From positions 1 through 14,619 of the forward strand of contig VBLU01000118.1 in assembly GCA_005879065.1 (NCBI GenBank): 14,619 nucleotides of DNA, in the 5' to 3' direction. Both the position numbers and the translations under genes were made by a program. The notes below the pieces were generated by a model. That model was not told where the DNA came from. It saw nothing but the letters and a program-made list of their open reading frames with translations, and made no database searches. Source of the DNA: Methanobacteriota archaeon. Its GTDB lineage: Archaea > Thermoplasmatota > Thermoplasmata > RBG-16-68-12. Positions 1 to 6,444 of the stretch are shown here, piece by piece; positions within the stretch are counted from its first letter, which is position 1; each line of letters begins with the position of its first letter.

Positions 1-16
1 TGAACCTCGAGGGGAG

Positions 17-88
17 TGGACCGGCTGGGATTTGAACCCAGGGCTTCCTGCTTGCAAAGCAGGCGATCTTCCGCTGATCTACCGGCCC
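17..88 (-). tRNA. tRNA-Ala (anticodon UGC)
   Basis: The reverse strand folds into a complete 72-nt cloverleaf: 7-bp acceptor GGGCCGG/CCGGTCC, D stem GATC/GATC, anticodon stem CCTGC/GCAGG with loop TTTGCAA, and T stem CTGGG/CCCAG with loop TTCAAAT. The anticodon TGC reads GCA (Ala). The acceptor carries G3-U70, the classical alanine identity pair, which independently supports Ala. The discriminator base is A, and the next bases are CTC, so CCA is not encoded and must be added afterwards. No intron is present. A weak AT-rich element lies about 25-35 bases upstream on the same strand (near 119-128). Confidence 0.97.
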
Positions 89-328
89 GTCCGCGCGTCC
101 TCAGCGTGGCCCCGCGGATGAAACTTTCCGCCTTCGTCGGGTTGTGTCCTCCCGCCGAAACCGTTCGTCCGTCTCCGATTCGCCGCGATCGTAAGTCGAT
201 TTTCCTCGAGAAAGACGTTCTCAATTTTCAAAGCAATTCGGACCGAACGGAAGGCCTAATTACCCCCGCCTTTCATCTCTAATCGAGGGGTTGCGACGTC
301 GAGGGGGATCGCGGCGACGAGCGCCGCC

Positions 329-2050
329 GTGTTGACGTTCTTACTGTTGGTCACGGTCGTTCCCGCGGTGACCTTCCTTCCCTCCGCCGCGGTCGTCGCG
401 ACCGGAGGCGAGCATGGTCCACCGACGTCGACCGTTGCGCCGTTGCCGGAATACACGACATCTCAGGTCGTCACGATCTCGTATACGTCGTTCAAGCAAG
501 GCCAAGGTTCCGGAGGCGACGACGATGATGGCGGTTCCTCACCCGGGTCGAGTCCGGCCGGCGGCAGCTCACCCTCCGACAGGCAGACCGATGGCGGCAA
601 GACCGGGTTCTGGACCGAGTTATTCTATCGCACGTCGAACGATTCCGCATGGGCCTTGTACATGCCGCCGTGGAATCAAAATGGGCGATGGTTCGGGGTC
701 CGGGACCCCCAGCACGAAGGAGCCGTGACCGGGCTGATCCCCTTCGACACGTTCTATACCGGAGGGGAGACCCACTATGGCTTCACGACCGTCGCCGTCC
801 ATACGAAGTACGGTCGCGAGGCCCTCGGCGGCGAGAAGGCGCACACGACCGTGGACTCGCATGCCCCGCAGCTCTTCATCGCGACGCCGACCCCCGGGTC
901 GTGGACGAACCGCAATGTGCTCCATTGGATCGCCCAAGACGCCTCGTCCGGCGTCGCCAGTGTCACCGTGAGCCTCGATGGGGCCACACCGATCGTCTTC
1001 CACACTGCCGAAGGAGAGACCGACCTGTCGCTGCAGGCAGGCGACCACGCGGTCCAGGTCACGGCGACGGATCGGGCGGGGAATTCCGTCGACGCCACCA
1101 TCCCTTTCCACTTTGATCCGAACGCGCCCTCCCTGTCCATCATCGCGCCGGCGCGCAACTCCTACGTGAAGGCGAAGGACGTGACCGTGTCGTGGACCGC
1201 GAGCGACTCCGGTTCCGGACTCGCGTCCCTCCAACTGTCCGTCGACTCGGCCCCTCCCGTCGACCTCGCCCTCGATGCGACCTCGCACACGCTCGCGGGT
1301 CTGACGGAGAGCGGGCATGACGTCACCCTGGTCGCGAAGGATGTCGCCGGGAACGTGGCGACGGAGACGATCGTCTTCGCCGTCGACGTCACGCCACCGG
1401 ACCTGACGATCATCGCGCCGACCGGGAGCTACGTGAACACGAAGGACCTCCCGCTGATCTGGGCCGGCTCCGACTCGAACTCCGGCATCGACCGCTTCGA
1501 ACTTGCCCTGGACGGCGGCACTCCGGTGTCCGTCACGCAGGCGTTCGGATACACGTTCCCGAACGTCGGGGAGGGGGCGCATTCGGTCGAGGTCCGAGCG
1601 ATCGACCGAGCCGGGAACGACATCTCGAAGACGGTGTCCGTGACGGTCGACGTGACGCCGCCCACGGTCATCTTGACGAGCCCGGAGGGCGGGACCACGA
1701 TCTACGGGACGCTCCAGATCACCTGGACCGCATCGGACGGCGGGTCTGGGATCGATCGGGTCGAATTCCTCTACGACAACGAGGCACCGGTCGTCGCGAC
1801 AGGAGCGACGATGACGACGGTGGCATCTCCGTCCGTGGGCCCGCACTTCGTGAACCTCCGCGCGACGGACCGGGCGGGAAACGTCGGTGAGGCGGGCGCC
1901 CCGTTCGCCTACGGAGGGGCGAACCCGCAGGGTCCCCTCGGAATCTCGGCCCTCGACTTCGGCCTCCTCATGCTCGTGCTGGGCGCGATCGCGGTCGTGT
2001 CGGCGTACGTCGCAGTCCGCCGCCGGCGCCGACGGTCCGGGGCTCCGTAG
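329..2050 (+). CDS. Secreted, membrane-anchored protein with tandem Ig-like domains
   Basis: Predicted 573-residue cell-surface protein. Residues 1-25 form a hydrophobic signal peptide with likely cleavage after an AVVA motif. A first beta-rich domain (about 40-175) is interrupted by an acidic and Ser/Gly/Pro-rich low-complexity segment (about 58-90, including DDDD). Four tandem Ig-like repeats of about 88 residues follow (about 174-263, 264-352, 353-442, 443-530). Each contains a W-x-A/G-x-D-x-x-S-G-type motif and a D-R/V-A-G-N motif, typical of bacterial/archaeal Ig-like domains. One transmembrane helix (about 542-564) and a run of six arginines end the protein, so the bulk should face outside. 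The start is a GTG at 329. No ATG, GTG or TTG lies in frame between it and about 270, and no clear Shine-Dalgarno sequence precedes it, so the true start is uncertain. AT-rich spots near 222-237 and 257-262 could be TATA elements. Ligand and role are unknown; adhesion or envelope structure is inference. Confidence 0.85.
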   Translation: MLTFLLLVTVVPAVTFLPSAAVVATGGEHGPPTSTVAPLPEYTTSQVVTISYTSFKQGQGSGGDDDDGGSSPGSSPAGGSSPSDRQTDGGKTGFWTELFYRTSNDSAWALYMPPWNQNGRWFGVRDPQHEGAVTGLIPFDTFYTGGETHYGFTTVAVHTKYGREALGGEKAHTTVDSHAPQLFIATPTPGSWTNRNVLHWIAQDASSGVASVTVSLDGATPIVFHTAEGETDLSLQAGDHAVQVTATDRAGNSVDATIPFHFDPNAPSLSIIAPARNSYVKAKDVTVSWTASDSGSGLASLQLSVDSAPPVDLALDATSHTLAGLTESGHDVTLVAKDVAGNVATETIVFAVDVTPPDLTIIAPTGSYVNTKDLPLIWAGSDSNSGIDRFELALDGGTPVSVTQAFGYTFPNVGEGAHSVEVRAIDRAGNDISKTVSVTVDVTPPTVILTSPEGGTTIYGTLQITWTASDGGSGIDRVEFLYDNEAPVVATGATMTTVASPSVGPHFVNLRATDRAGNVGEAGAPFAYGGANPQGPLGISALDFGLLMLVLGAIAVVSAYVAVRRRRRRSGAP

Positions 2051-2109
2051 ACGCACTCGTTCATCGTGTGTGGCTCAAGCCTTATCCACTCCATGCGGAT
2101 GAGGGAACG

Positions 2110-2619
2110 TTGAGTCCGATCGAAGAACGACTCATTCGATGGTTCGTTGGCCTCAGCCTGCTCCTCGGCGGGCTTGTCCTCCTTGCGGAAGCGGTCGCGT
2201 TCGGAACGCTGCAAGCCGCGCCTCTCTGGGCGGTGCTTCTCGCGGGGATCGTCATGGCGATCCTCGCGGTCTTCACCGGAATCGCGGAAGGTGGACGACG
2301 AACTCCCATGGCCCCTGCGTCCGCCTGGATCGCCTCGGTCCTGGCCGCGATGCTGTGGGCGCATTGGGATCCCCTCGGTGCGGGCCATGCGTTCCTGAGC
2401 GGCTTCGCGGCCATCGTCGCGTTCGGGACTGGGATCGGGATCCTCCGACGTCAGCTCTGGGCCTGGCCCGTCGCGTTCGCGAGCGTCGTCGGGTTCGGGC
2501 CCGTTGTCCTCTTGATCGCACCCATTCCCTTCGGCGTGGTCGCCGGTGGATTCGTCCTCTTCCTCGCAAACATCGTTGGATTACTCGCGCTCCACCGCTC
2601 GTATTTCGAATCGCGGTGA
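2110..2619 (+). CDS. Small multi-pass membrane protein, function unknown
   Basis: Predicted 169-residue hydrophobic protein with five or six membrane segments (about 10-30, 38-57, 69-84, 90-110, 117-135, 139-162) and short polar loops. I do not recognise the family. I chose the TTG at 2110 because GAGGG stands 4-5 bases before it and a weak TATA-like CTTATCC lies about 25 bases upstream. A GTG at 2068 would add 14 residues, but their codons lack the strong G/C third-position bias of the rest. The gene lies 59 bases after the Ig-like protein gene on the same strand, so the two may be co-transcribed. It converges with the minus-strand gene ending at 2687. No terminator is evident in the 67-base gap. 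Confidence 0.75.
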   Translation: MSPIEERLIRWFVGLSLLLGGLVLLAEAVAFGTLQAAPLWAVLLAGIVMAILAVFTGIAEGGRRTPMAPASAWIASVLAAMLWAHWDPLGAGHAFLSGFAAIVAFGTGIGILRRQLWAWPVAFASVVGFGPVVLLIAPIPFGVVAGGFVLFLANIVGLLALHRSYFESR

Positions 2620-2686
2620 GTGTGCAGACCAACGGAAGACCAGGTGGGAGTTGCTGCGGTTGGACGACTCGTTGTGCAATGAATGT

Positions 2687-3375
2687 TCAATTCGGCCGCT
2701 CGGCCTTGGAGACGGCAGGGACATTCGGACGCACTGACTTCCAGGTCAGCCCGGTGAAAATCAAGCCCGCCGATCCTGCCGCGACCATCATCAGGCCAAT
2801 CGGGGTGTAGTCCGGGACGATATTCGGCGATATGATGCGAATCCCCGGATCCCAGCCTCCCCATCCGTATGTTTGGCCGTTCGTGTAGTAGACGTTCAAG
2901 CTGAGGGCGACGGCGAGGAAGAAGTTCGATCCGGTGACGTCCGAATTCGGGTAGATCACGAGCGGACCGTCCATCGAGATCCATCGGTTCGCTCCGCTGG
3001 ATTCGAGGAGGACGAGATCGCTGTTGACAATGTCCCGGCGAGGCATCGCGGGACGCTCGAGGTACAGGATCAGAGTCGTCAGATCGATAGAGGCCACACC
3101 GGAACCGGGAGTCGCGTCCACCGTGAGCACGATCTCATGCCGCTCCCCTTGGATCCACGGAGTTCGCGTCGCGAAGCTGAAGCGGATTCCCACGGCATTC
3201 GCGTCGTTGAGTCCCACCGGATGGCCTGCGCTGTGTCCGGGAACACGGCCTCGCCAACCAAGACGACCGGCCGTGTGTCAGGCCGGAGTCCGGAGAGGGA
3301 CACGAACGCGCCCAGAGCGAGGATGAACGCAACAACACCGGCCAAGATGAACCGGTTCCGAACCCTCACACACAC
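2687..3375 (-). pseudogene. Exported membrane-anchored protein of unknown function, frameshifted (paralog of the gene at 3440-4036)
   Basis: Two overlapping frames make one protein. The N-terminal part reads from a GTG at 3375 (or 3369) and gives a basic start, one membrane helix (about 8-28) and a short outer segment ending in DTAQAI. The rest reads in the next frame from about 3218 to the TGA at 2687. Restoring one C (CC to CCC near 3218-3222) gives about 229 residues and aligns through the junction with the neighbouring paralog. Shared features are RPVV near the membrane, a TPW/QPW motif, GGWDPG versus GGWDSG, and VPDY. The C-terminus has VPDYTP (2801-2818), a hydrophobic helix (about 2747-2800) and basic residues, resembling a VPXXXP-type archaeosortase sorting signal. 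A TATA-like box 20-28 bases before the GTG suggests a leaderless transcript. Function is unknown. The frameshift may be real or a sequencing error in a short C run. Confidence 0.75.
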
Positions 3376-3392
3376 GACACGCCGCGAGGACC

Positions 3393-3403
3393 TATGAATA
3401 TTT
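3393..3403 (-). promoter_or_regulatory. TATA-like box of the frameshifted paralog
   Basis: The reverse strand reads AAATATTCATA within GC-rich flanks. Its centre is about 23-26 bases before the GTG codons at 3375 and 3369, the spacing expected for a leaderless archaeal transcript. Confidence 0.55.
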
Positions 3404-3439
3404 CGCGGGCTCGCCGGAACGGGTCGCCGTACCAATCGT

Positions 3440-4036
3440 TCACGAGCGCAGCACGATCTCGATACCGATCTTGGCATAGTCTGGCACGGCCACGATGGGA
3501 GAGAGGTGCGTGCCCGAGTCCCAGCCTCCTCCGGAGTTCGTTCCGTCCTCGTAGAACACGGTGAATGTCAGGCTGTACGTGACGTACAGGGGCGATCCGT
3601 CTTCGAGCGAGTAGAGGAAATACGGTTCGTAGAGGGCCCAGTGATTGGGGGAAACGAAGCGCACGTTTTCGATGTCGACATGGAGAAAATTCGTGTGCGT
3701 GCACGGGGTCTTGCAGAGGAGGAAGGAGATCGTCCCGATCTGGATGCTCCGGACCGCAGAACCCGGGAGGGCGTCGAGTGTCCCGTTGAATGGCTTGAAG
3801 CCCTCGTCGATCCACGGTTGCTCCGTGATGAACGTAATTCGGAAGTTGATCGAACGCGCGGAATCTGACGGGGAGAAGGGCCCGCTCGCGTCGTGGAAGG
3901 CCGAGCTCGCCGAAAAGACGACAGGCCGGACCCGCGTCCCCTGTCCCTGAGCCCAAAGAGCGACGCCGAGCGCGACGATCACGGTGGCTACAATAATCGA
4001 AAGGACCATCGAGATGGTCAGCAGCCGCTCCTCCAC
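3440..4036 (-). CDS. Exported protein of unknown function; C-terminus replaced by an S10-like tail
   Basis: Predicted 198 residues: a short N-terminus (MEERLLTIS), one membrane helix (about 9-29) and an outer, probably beta-rich domain with two cysteines (108, 112; CKTPC). It is a diverged paralog of the next gene downstream (2687-3375). Both have RPVV, a TPW/QPW motif, GGWD(S/P)G and VPDY in the same order. This copy stops right after VPDY: instead of a P, a membrane helix and basic residues it has AKIG and then IEIVLRS, the exact seven-residue end of S10, encoded by the same 22 bases. I chose the GTG at 4036 because a TATA-like element lies upstream at the right distance. A longer frame from 4213 would run back through the S10 gene and read arginine-rich shadow sequence. 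An ATG at 4009 is an alternative. Function is unknown. Confidence 0.75.
   Translation of the reverse strand: MEERLLTISMVLSIIVATVIVALGVALWAQGQGTRVRPVVFSASSAFHDASGPFSPSDSARSINFRITFITEQPWIDEGFKPFNGTLDALPGSAVRSIQIGTISFLLCKTPCTHTNFLHVDIENVRFVSPNHWALYEPYFLYSLEDGSPLYVTYSLTFTVFYEDGTNSGGGWDSGTHLSPIVAVPDYAKIGIEIVLRS
3442..3463 (-). repeat. 22-bp direct repeat, copy in the 3' end of the exported-protein gene
   Basis: These 22 bases are identical to 4086-4107. Both copies encode the last seven codons (IEIVLRS) of their gene and directly abut the stop codon (TGA here, TAA in S10). Sequence diverges at once on both sides. Confidence 0.95.
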
Positions 4037-4065
4037 GAATCCGTGACGCGGCTCCGATTCTTGAA

Positions 4066-4077
4066 ACCTATGTTTCT
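4066..4077 (-). promoter_or_regulatory. Possible TATA-like element of the exported-protein gene
   Basis: The reverse strand reads GAAACATAGG followed by TTTCAA, just after the S10 stop codon. Its spacing puts transcription start a few bases before, or at, the GTG at 4036. CATAGGT also occurs in the promoter of the downstream paralog. It is weaker than the other boxes in this window. Confidence 0.4.
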
Positions 4078-4083
4078 CGCGCG

Positions 4084-4395
4084 TTACGAGCGCAGCACGA
4101 TCTCGATGTTCACGCCGTCGGGGACCTGGATGCGCATGAGTTGTCGCAGCGCACGTTCGTCCGCGTCGAGGTCGATGAGCCGCTTGTGGATCCGCATCTC
4201 CCAGCGGTCCCACGTCTCACTGCCTTCGCCGTCGGGAGACTTCCGCACCGGCACGAGCAGTCGTTTCGTCGGGAGCGGGATCGGCCCGGCCATCGCGACG
4301 CCGGTGCGTTCGCTGATCAGTTTGATCTGTTGGCACACGTTGTCGACCTTCTTCGGGTCCGTGCCGCTGAGCGAGATCCGCGCCTTCTGGGCCAT
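4084..4395 (-). CDS. rps10: 30S ribosomal protein S10
   Basis: The 103-residue product matches archaeal/eukaryotic-type S10 (S20e family) in length and motifs: an N-terminal ARISLSGTD strand, ISERTG, GPIPLPTKRL, the MRIHKRLIDLD segment that packs in the small-subunit head, and a C-terminal VPDGVNIEI strand. It starts at an ATG 37 bases after the EF-1A stop codon and is very likely co-transcribed with it, the usual archaeal arrangement. An AGG lies before the start. Its last 22 coding bases are repeated in the following gene. S10 is a structural protein of the 30S head, near the mRNA entry and decoding region. Confidence 0.97.
   Translation of the reverse strand: MAQKARISLSGTDPKKVDNVCQQIKLISERTGVAMAGPIPLPTKRLLVPVRKSPDGEGSETWDRWEMRIHKRLIDLDADERALRQLMRIQVPDGVNIEIVLRS
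4086..4107 (-). repeat. 22-bp direct repeat, copy in the 3' end of rps10
   Basis: Partner of 3442-3463, in the S10 coding end. The IEIVLRS-type tail follows the VPDGVN segment expected in archaeal S10, so this is probably the original copy. The two copies flank a 622-base segment holding most of the exported-protein gene. Confidence 0.95.
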
Positions 4396-4432
4396 ACGTC
4401 AACCTGGGGGAACGGATCTCGCGGACGTGAGG

Positions 4433-5707
4433 TCACTTCGCCTTCTCGACGTCGATGACCTGACCCGCGGCGACGGTTTGACCCATGTCCCGGATCGCGA
4501 AACGGCCCATCTGCGGGAAGGCCTTGAAGGCCTCGATTACGAGGGGCTTCGTCGGTCGGATCTTCACGCGGGCGGCGTCGCCGGTCTTGAGGAAGTCGGG
4601 CTTCTCGGGCTTCGGCGCGCCCGTCTTCGGGTCCAGGGCCGCGATGATCTCCTCGAAGGTGCACGCGACCTGGGCCGTGTGGGCGTGGAAGACCGGCGTG
4701 TACCCGGCCGTGATGACGCTGGGATGGTTCAGCACGATGATCTGCGCGGTGAAGGACTTGGCCACCGTCGGCGGGTTCTCCGTCGGACCCGCGACGTCCC
4801 CGCGGCGGAGGTCCTTCTTGTCGATGCCGCGGATGTTGAAGCCGACGTTGTCGCCGGGCTCCGCCTGCGGAATCTGCTCGTGGTGCATCTCGATTGACTT
4901 CACCTCGCCGACCTTGTCCGCGGGCATGAAGTGGACCTTCATCCCGACCTTCAGGAGCCCGGTCTCCACCCGGCCGACGGGCACGGTCCCGGCTCCCGTG
5001 ATCGAGTACACGTCCTGGACCGGGAGGCGCAGCGGGAGGTTCGTCGGTTTCGGCGGGACGGTGAGCTGGTTCAGCGCCTCGACGAGGGCGGGTCCCTTGT
5101 ACCACGCCATCTTGGACGACGACTTCACGATGTTCTCGCCCTTGTACGAGCTGATCGGGATGAAGGGGACCTTGTCGACCTTGTAGCCGACGCCCTTCAG
5201 GAGGGTGGACAGCTCCGCCTTGAGCTCGTTGTACCGGGCCTCGGCGAAGGGCGGCTTCGCCGCGTCCATCTTGTTGATCGCGACGATGAGCTGTTCCACG
5301 CCGAGCGTGCGGGCGAGGAAGATGTGCTCCTTCGTCTGCGTTTGCACGCCCTCCGCCGCCCCGACGACGAGGACCGCGGCATCGGCCTGGGACGTGCCGG
5401 TGATCATGTTCTTGACGAAGTCCCGGTGGCCCGGGGCGTCGATGATCGTGAAGTAGTACTTGTCCGTGTCAAAGCGCTTGTGCGCGACGTCGATCGTGAG
5501 GCCACGTTCCCGCTCCTCCTTCACCTGGTCCATGACGAAGGCGAACTCGAAGGTGGCCTTGCCCATCTGCTCGGCCAGTTTCTTCAGGTTCTCGAGCTCG
5601 TGGGGATCGATATTCCCGGTGTCGTAGAGGATCCGGCCGACGGTCGTCGACTTCCCGTGGTCGACGTGGCCGATGAACACGAGGTTCAGGTGGGGCTTTG
5701 CGGGCAT
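4433..5707 (-). CDS. tuf: Translation elongation factor 1-alpha (aEF-1A)
   Basis: Complete 424-residue GTPase that carries aminoacyl-tRNA to the ribosomal A site. The G-domain motifs are intact: P-loop GHVDHGKS (13-20), GLTID with the switch-I threonine (about 69-73), DAPGH (90-94), NKMD (145-148) and an S-rich G5 region near 188. Domains II and III follow (from about 220), with motifs such as VGRVETG and GDNVGFNIRG. The length matches the archaeal family, and no frame break is seen. The ATG at 5707 is supported by GGAG (5716-5719) eight bases upstream and a TATA box near 5745-5754. S10 follows 37 bases after the stop. Upstream, a Nudix-like gene separates it from EF-2, although the three translation genes form one cluster. 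Confidence 0.98.
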   Translation of the reverse strand: MPAKPHLNLVFIGHVDHGKSTTVGRILYDTGNIDPHELENLKKLAEQMGKATFEFAFVMDQVKEERERGLTIDVAHKRFDTDKYYFTIIDAPGHRDFVKNMITGTSQADAAVLVVGAAEGVQTQTKEHIFLARTLGVEQLIVAINKMDAAKPPFAEARYNELKAELSTLLKGVGYKVDKVPFIPISSYKGENIVKSSSKMAWYKGPALVEALNQLTVPPKPTNLPLRLPVQDVYSITGAGTVPVGRVETGLLKVGMKVHFMPADKVGEVKSIEMHHEQIPQAEPGDNVGFNIRGIDKKDLRRGDVAGPTENPPTVAKSFTAQIIVLNHPSVITAGYTPVFHAHTAQVACTFEEIIAALDPKTGAPKPEKPDFLKTGDAARVKIRPTKPLVIEAFKAFPQMGRFAIRDMGQTVAAGQVIDVEKAK

Positions 5708-5744
5708 GGGTTCTACTCCGTAAGGCGCACCCTATCATCCTGTT

Positions 5745-5754
5745 GTATTTATGT
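5745..5754 (-). promoter_or_regulatory. TATA box of the EF-1A/S10 unit
   Basis: The reverse strand reads ACATAAATAC, preceded by an AAA stretch that could act as a BRE. Transcription should begin near 5723, giving a leader of about 16 bases that contains the GGAG ribosome binding site at 5716-5719. It lies downstream of the Nudix-like gene stop, so EF-1A and S10 can be transcribed separately from EF-2. Confidence 0.7.
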
Positions 5755-5814
5755 TTTGCCTGCGCGACGCGCGCGATTTTCTCCATAGGAACCGGGACCC
5801 ACCGGGGAAAGCGG

Positions 5815-6369
5815 TCACGCGCCCCCGAAATGCAGGCCCGCGGACTCGATCACATCTTCATGGGAGCGGGCGATCTCCGATTTCGCCGTGCGACGCAGGT
5901 CGACGAACGCCAACTCCGCCCAAGCCGCGGGGTGGGGGATGTCCGCTGCAGGAATCTCGCTTCGGAACAGGAACTCAAGGTCCCAGTGTTTCGCGGCGTC
6001 GGGAAAACGCCGCGGCGTGTAGGCCTCGGACACCACCATGGGTTCTGAGAATGAAAGGTCCGGCAACTCGAGCTGCTCCCGGGCGATTCGCCGGGCGGCG
6101 TCCCCGGGTGATTCTTGGAAGATGAGGTGGGACGAGGGGAGCATCCAGCCCCGCGAGTGCACCTCGACGCGGGACGGATCGAGGGCCCCGATGTGGTCCC
6201 AGGGAGCCCTTGGGTTCATGTGGCCCATGAGGACGTTCGTCGGATGACCGGTCTCCGTGACGATCACGAACGCGGACAGACAGACGCCCCCCGCCGGAAT
6301 CTCCGTGATACTGAAGGACGCGGTCTCCCGCGACTTGCTGAAACGAGAGAACCGCCGATCCGTCGTCAT
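5815..6369 (-). CDS. Nudix-hydrolase-like protein with a degenerate Nudix box
   Basis: The 184-residue soluble protein has a Nudix-like layout. A strand-rich N-terminal half (AGGVCLSAFVIV, then VLMGHMNP) leads to a segment starting GWMLPSS near 74-80 and continuing to a helix AARRIAREQLEL (91-102), followed by WDLEFLFRSEIP and WAELAFVDLRR. Against the consensus GX5EX7REUXEEXGU, the RE glutamate is isoleucine (95), the second E of the EE pair is glutamine (99), and the GG turn is SS (79-80). Only E86 and E98 remain of the metal-binding set. Catalysis on nucleoside diphosphate derivatives is therefore doubtful; a binding or regulatory role is possible. The gene lies 75 bases after the EF-2 stop and 107 bases before the EF-1A start on the same strand, probably read from the EF-2 promoter. 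Family assignment is by motif reading only. Confidence 0.65.
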   Translation of the reverse strand: MTTDRRFSRFSKSRETASFSITEIPAGGVCLSAFVIVTETGHPTNVLMGHMNPRAPWDHIGALDPSRVEVHSRGWMLPSSHLIFQESPGDAARRIAREQLELPDLSFSEPMVVSEAYTPRRFPDAAKHWDLEFLFRSEIPAADIPHPAAWAELAFVDLRRTAKSEIARSHEDVIESAGLHFGGA

Positions 6370-6444
6370 GATTCCGCCCCGAGGGTCATGGTCCGCGTGG
6401 GGTTTCAGGATTTGCCGATCCCGGTCACGGGCACGGACCGCAGC

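Noticed and set aside
620..2056. A 478-codon open frame on the minus strand
   Set aside because: Antisense shadow of the Ig-like protein; arginine-rich, with no domains or promoter.
4037..4213. Upstream extension of the exported-protein gene to an ATG at 4213
   Set aside because: The extension overlaps the S10 coding region in another frame and reads arginine-rich shadow sequence.
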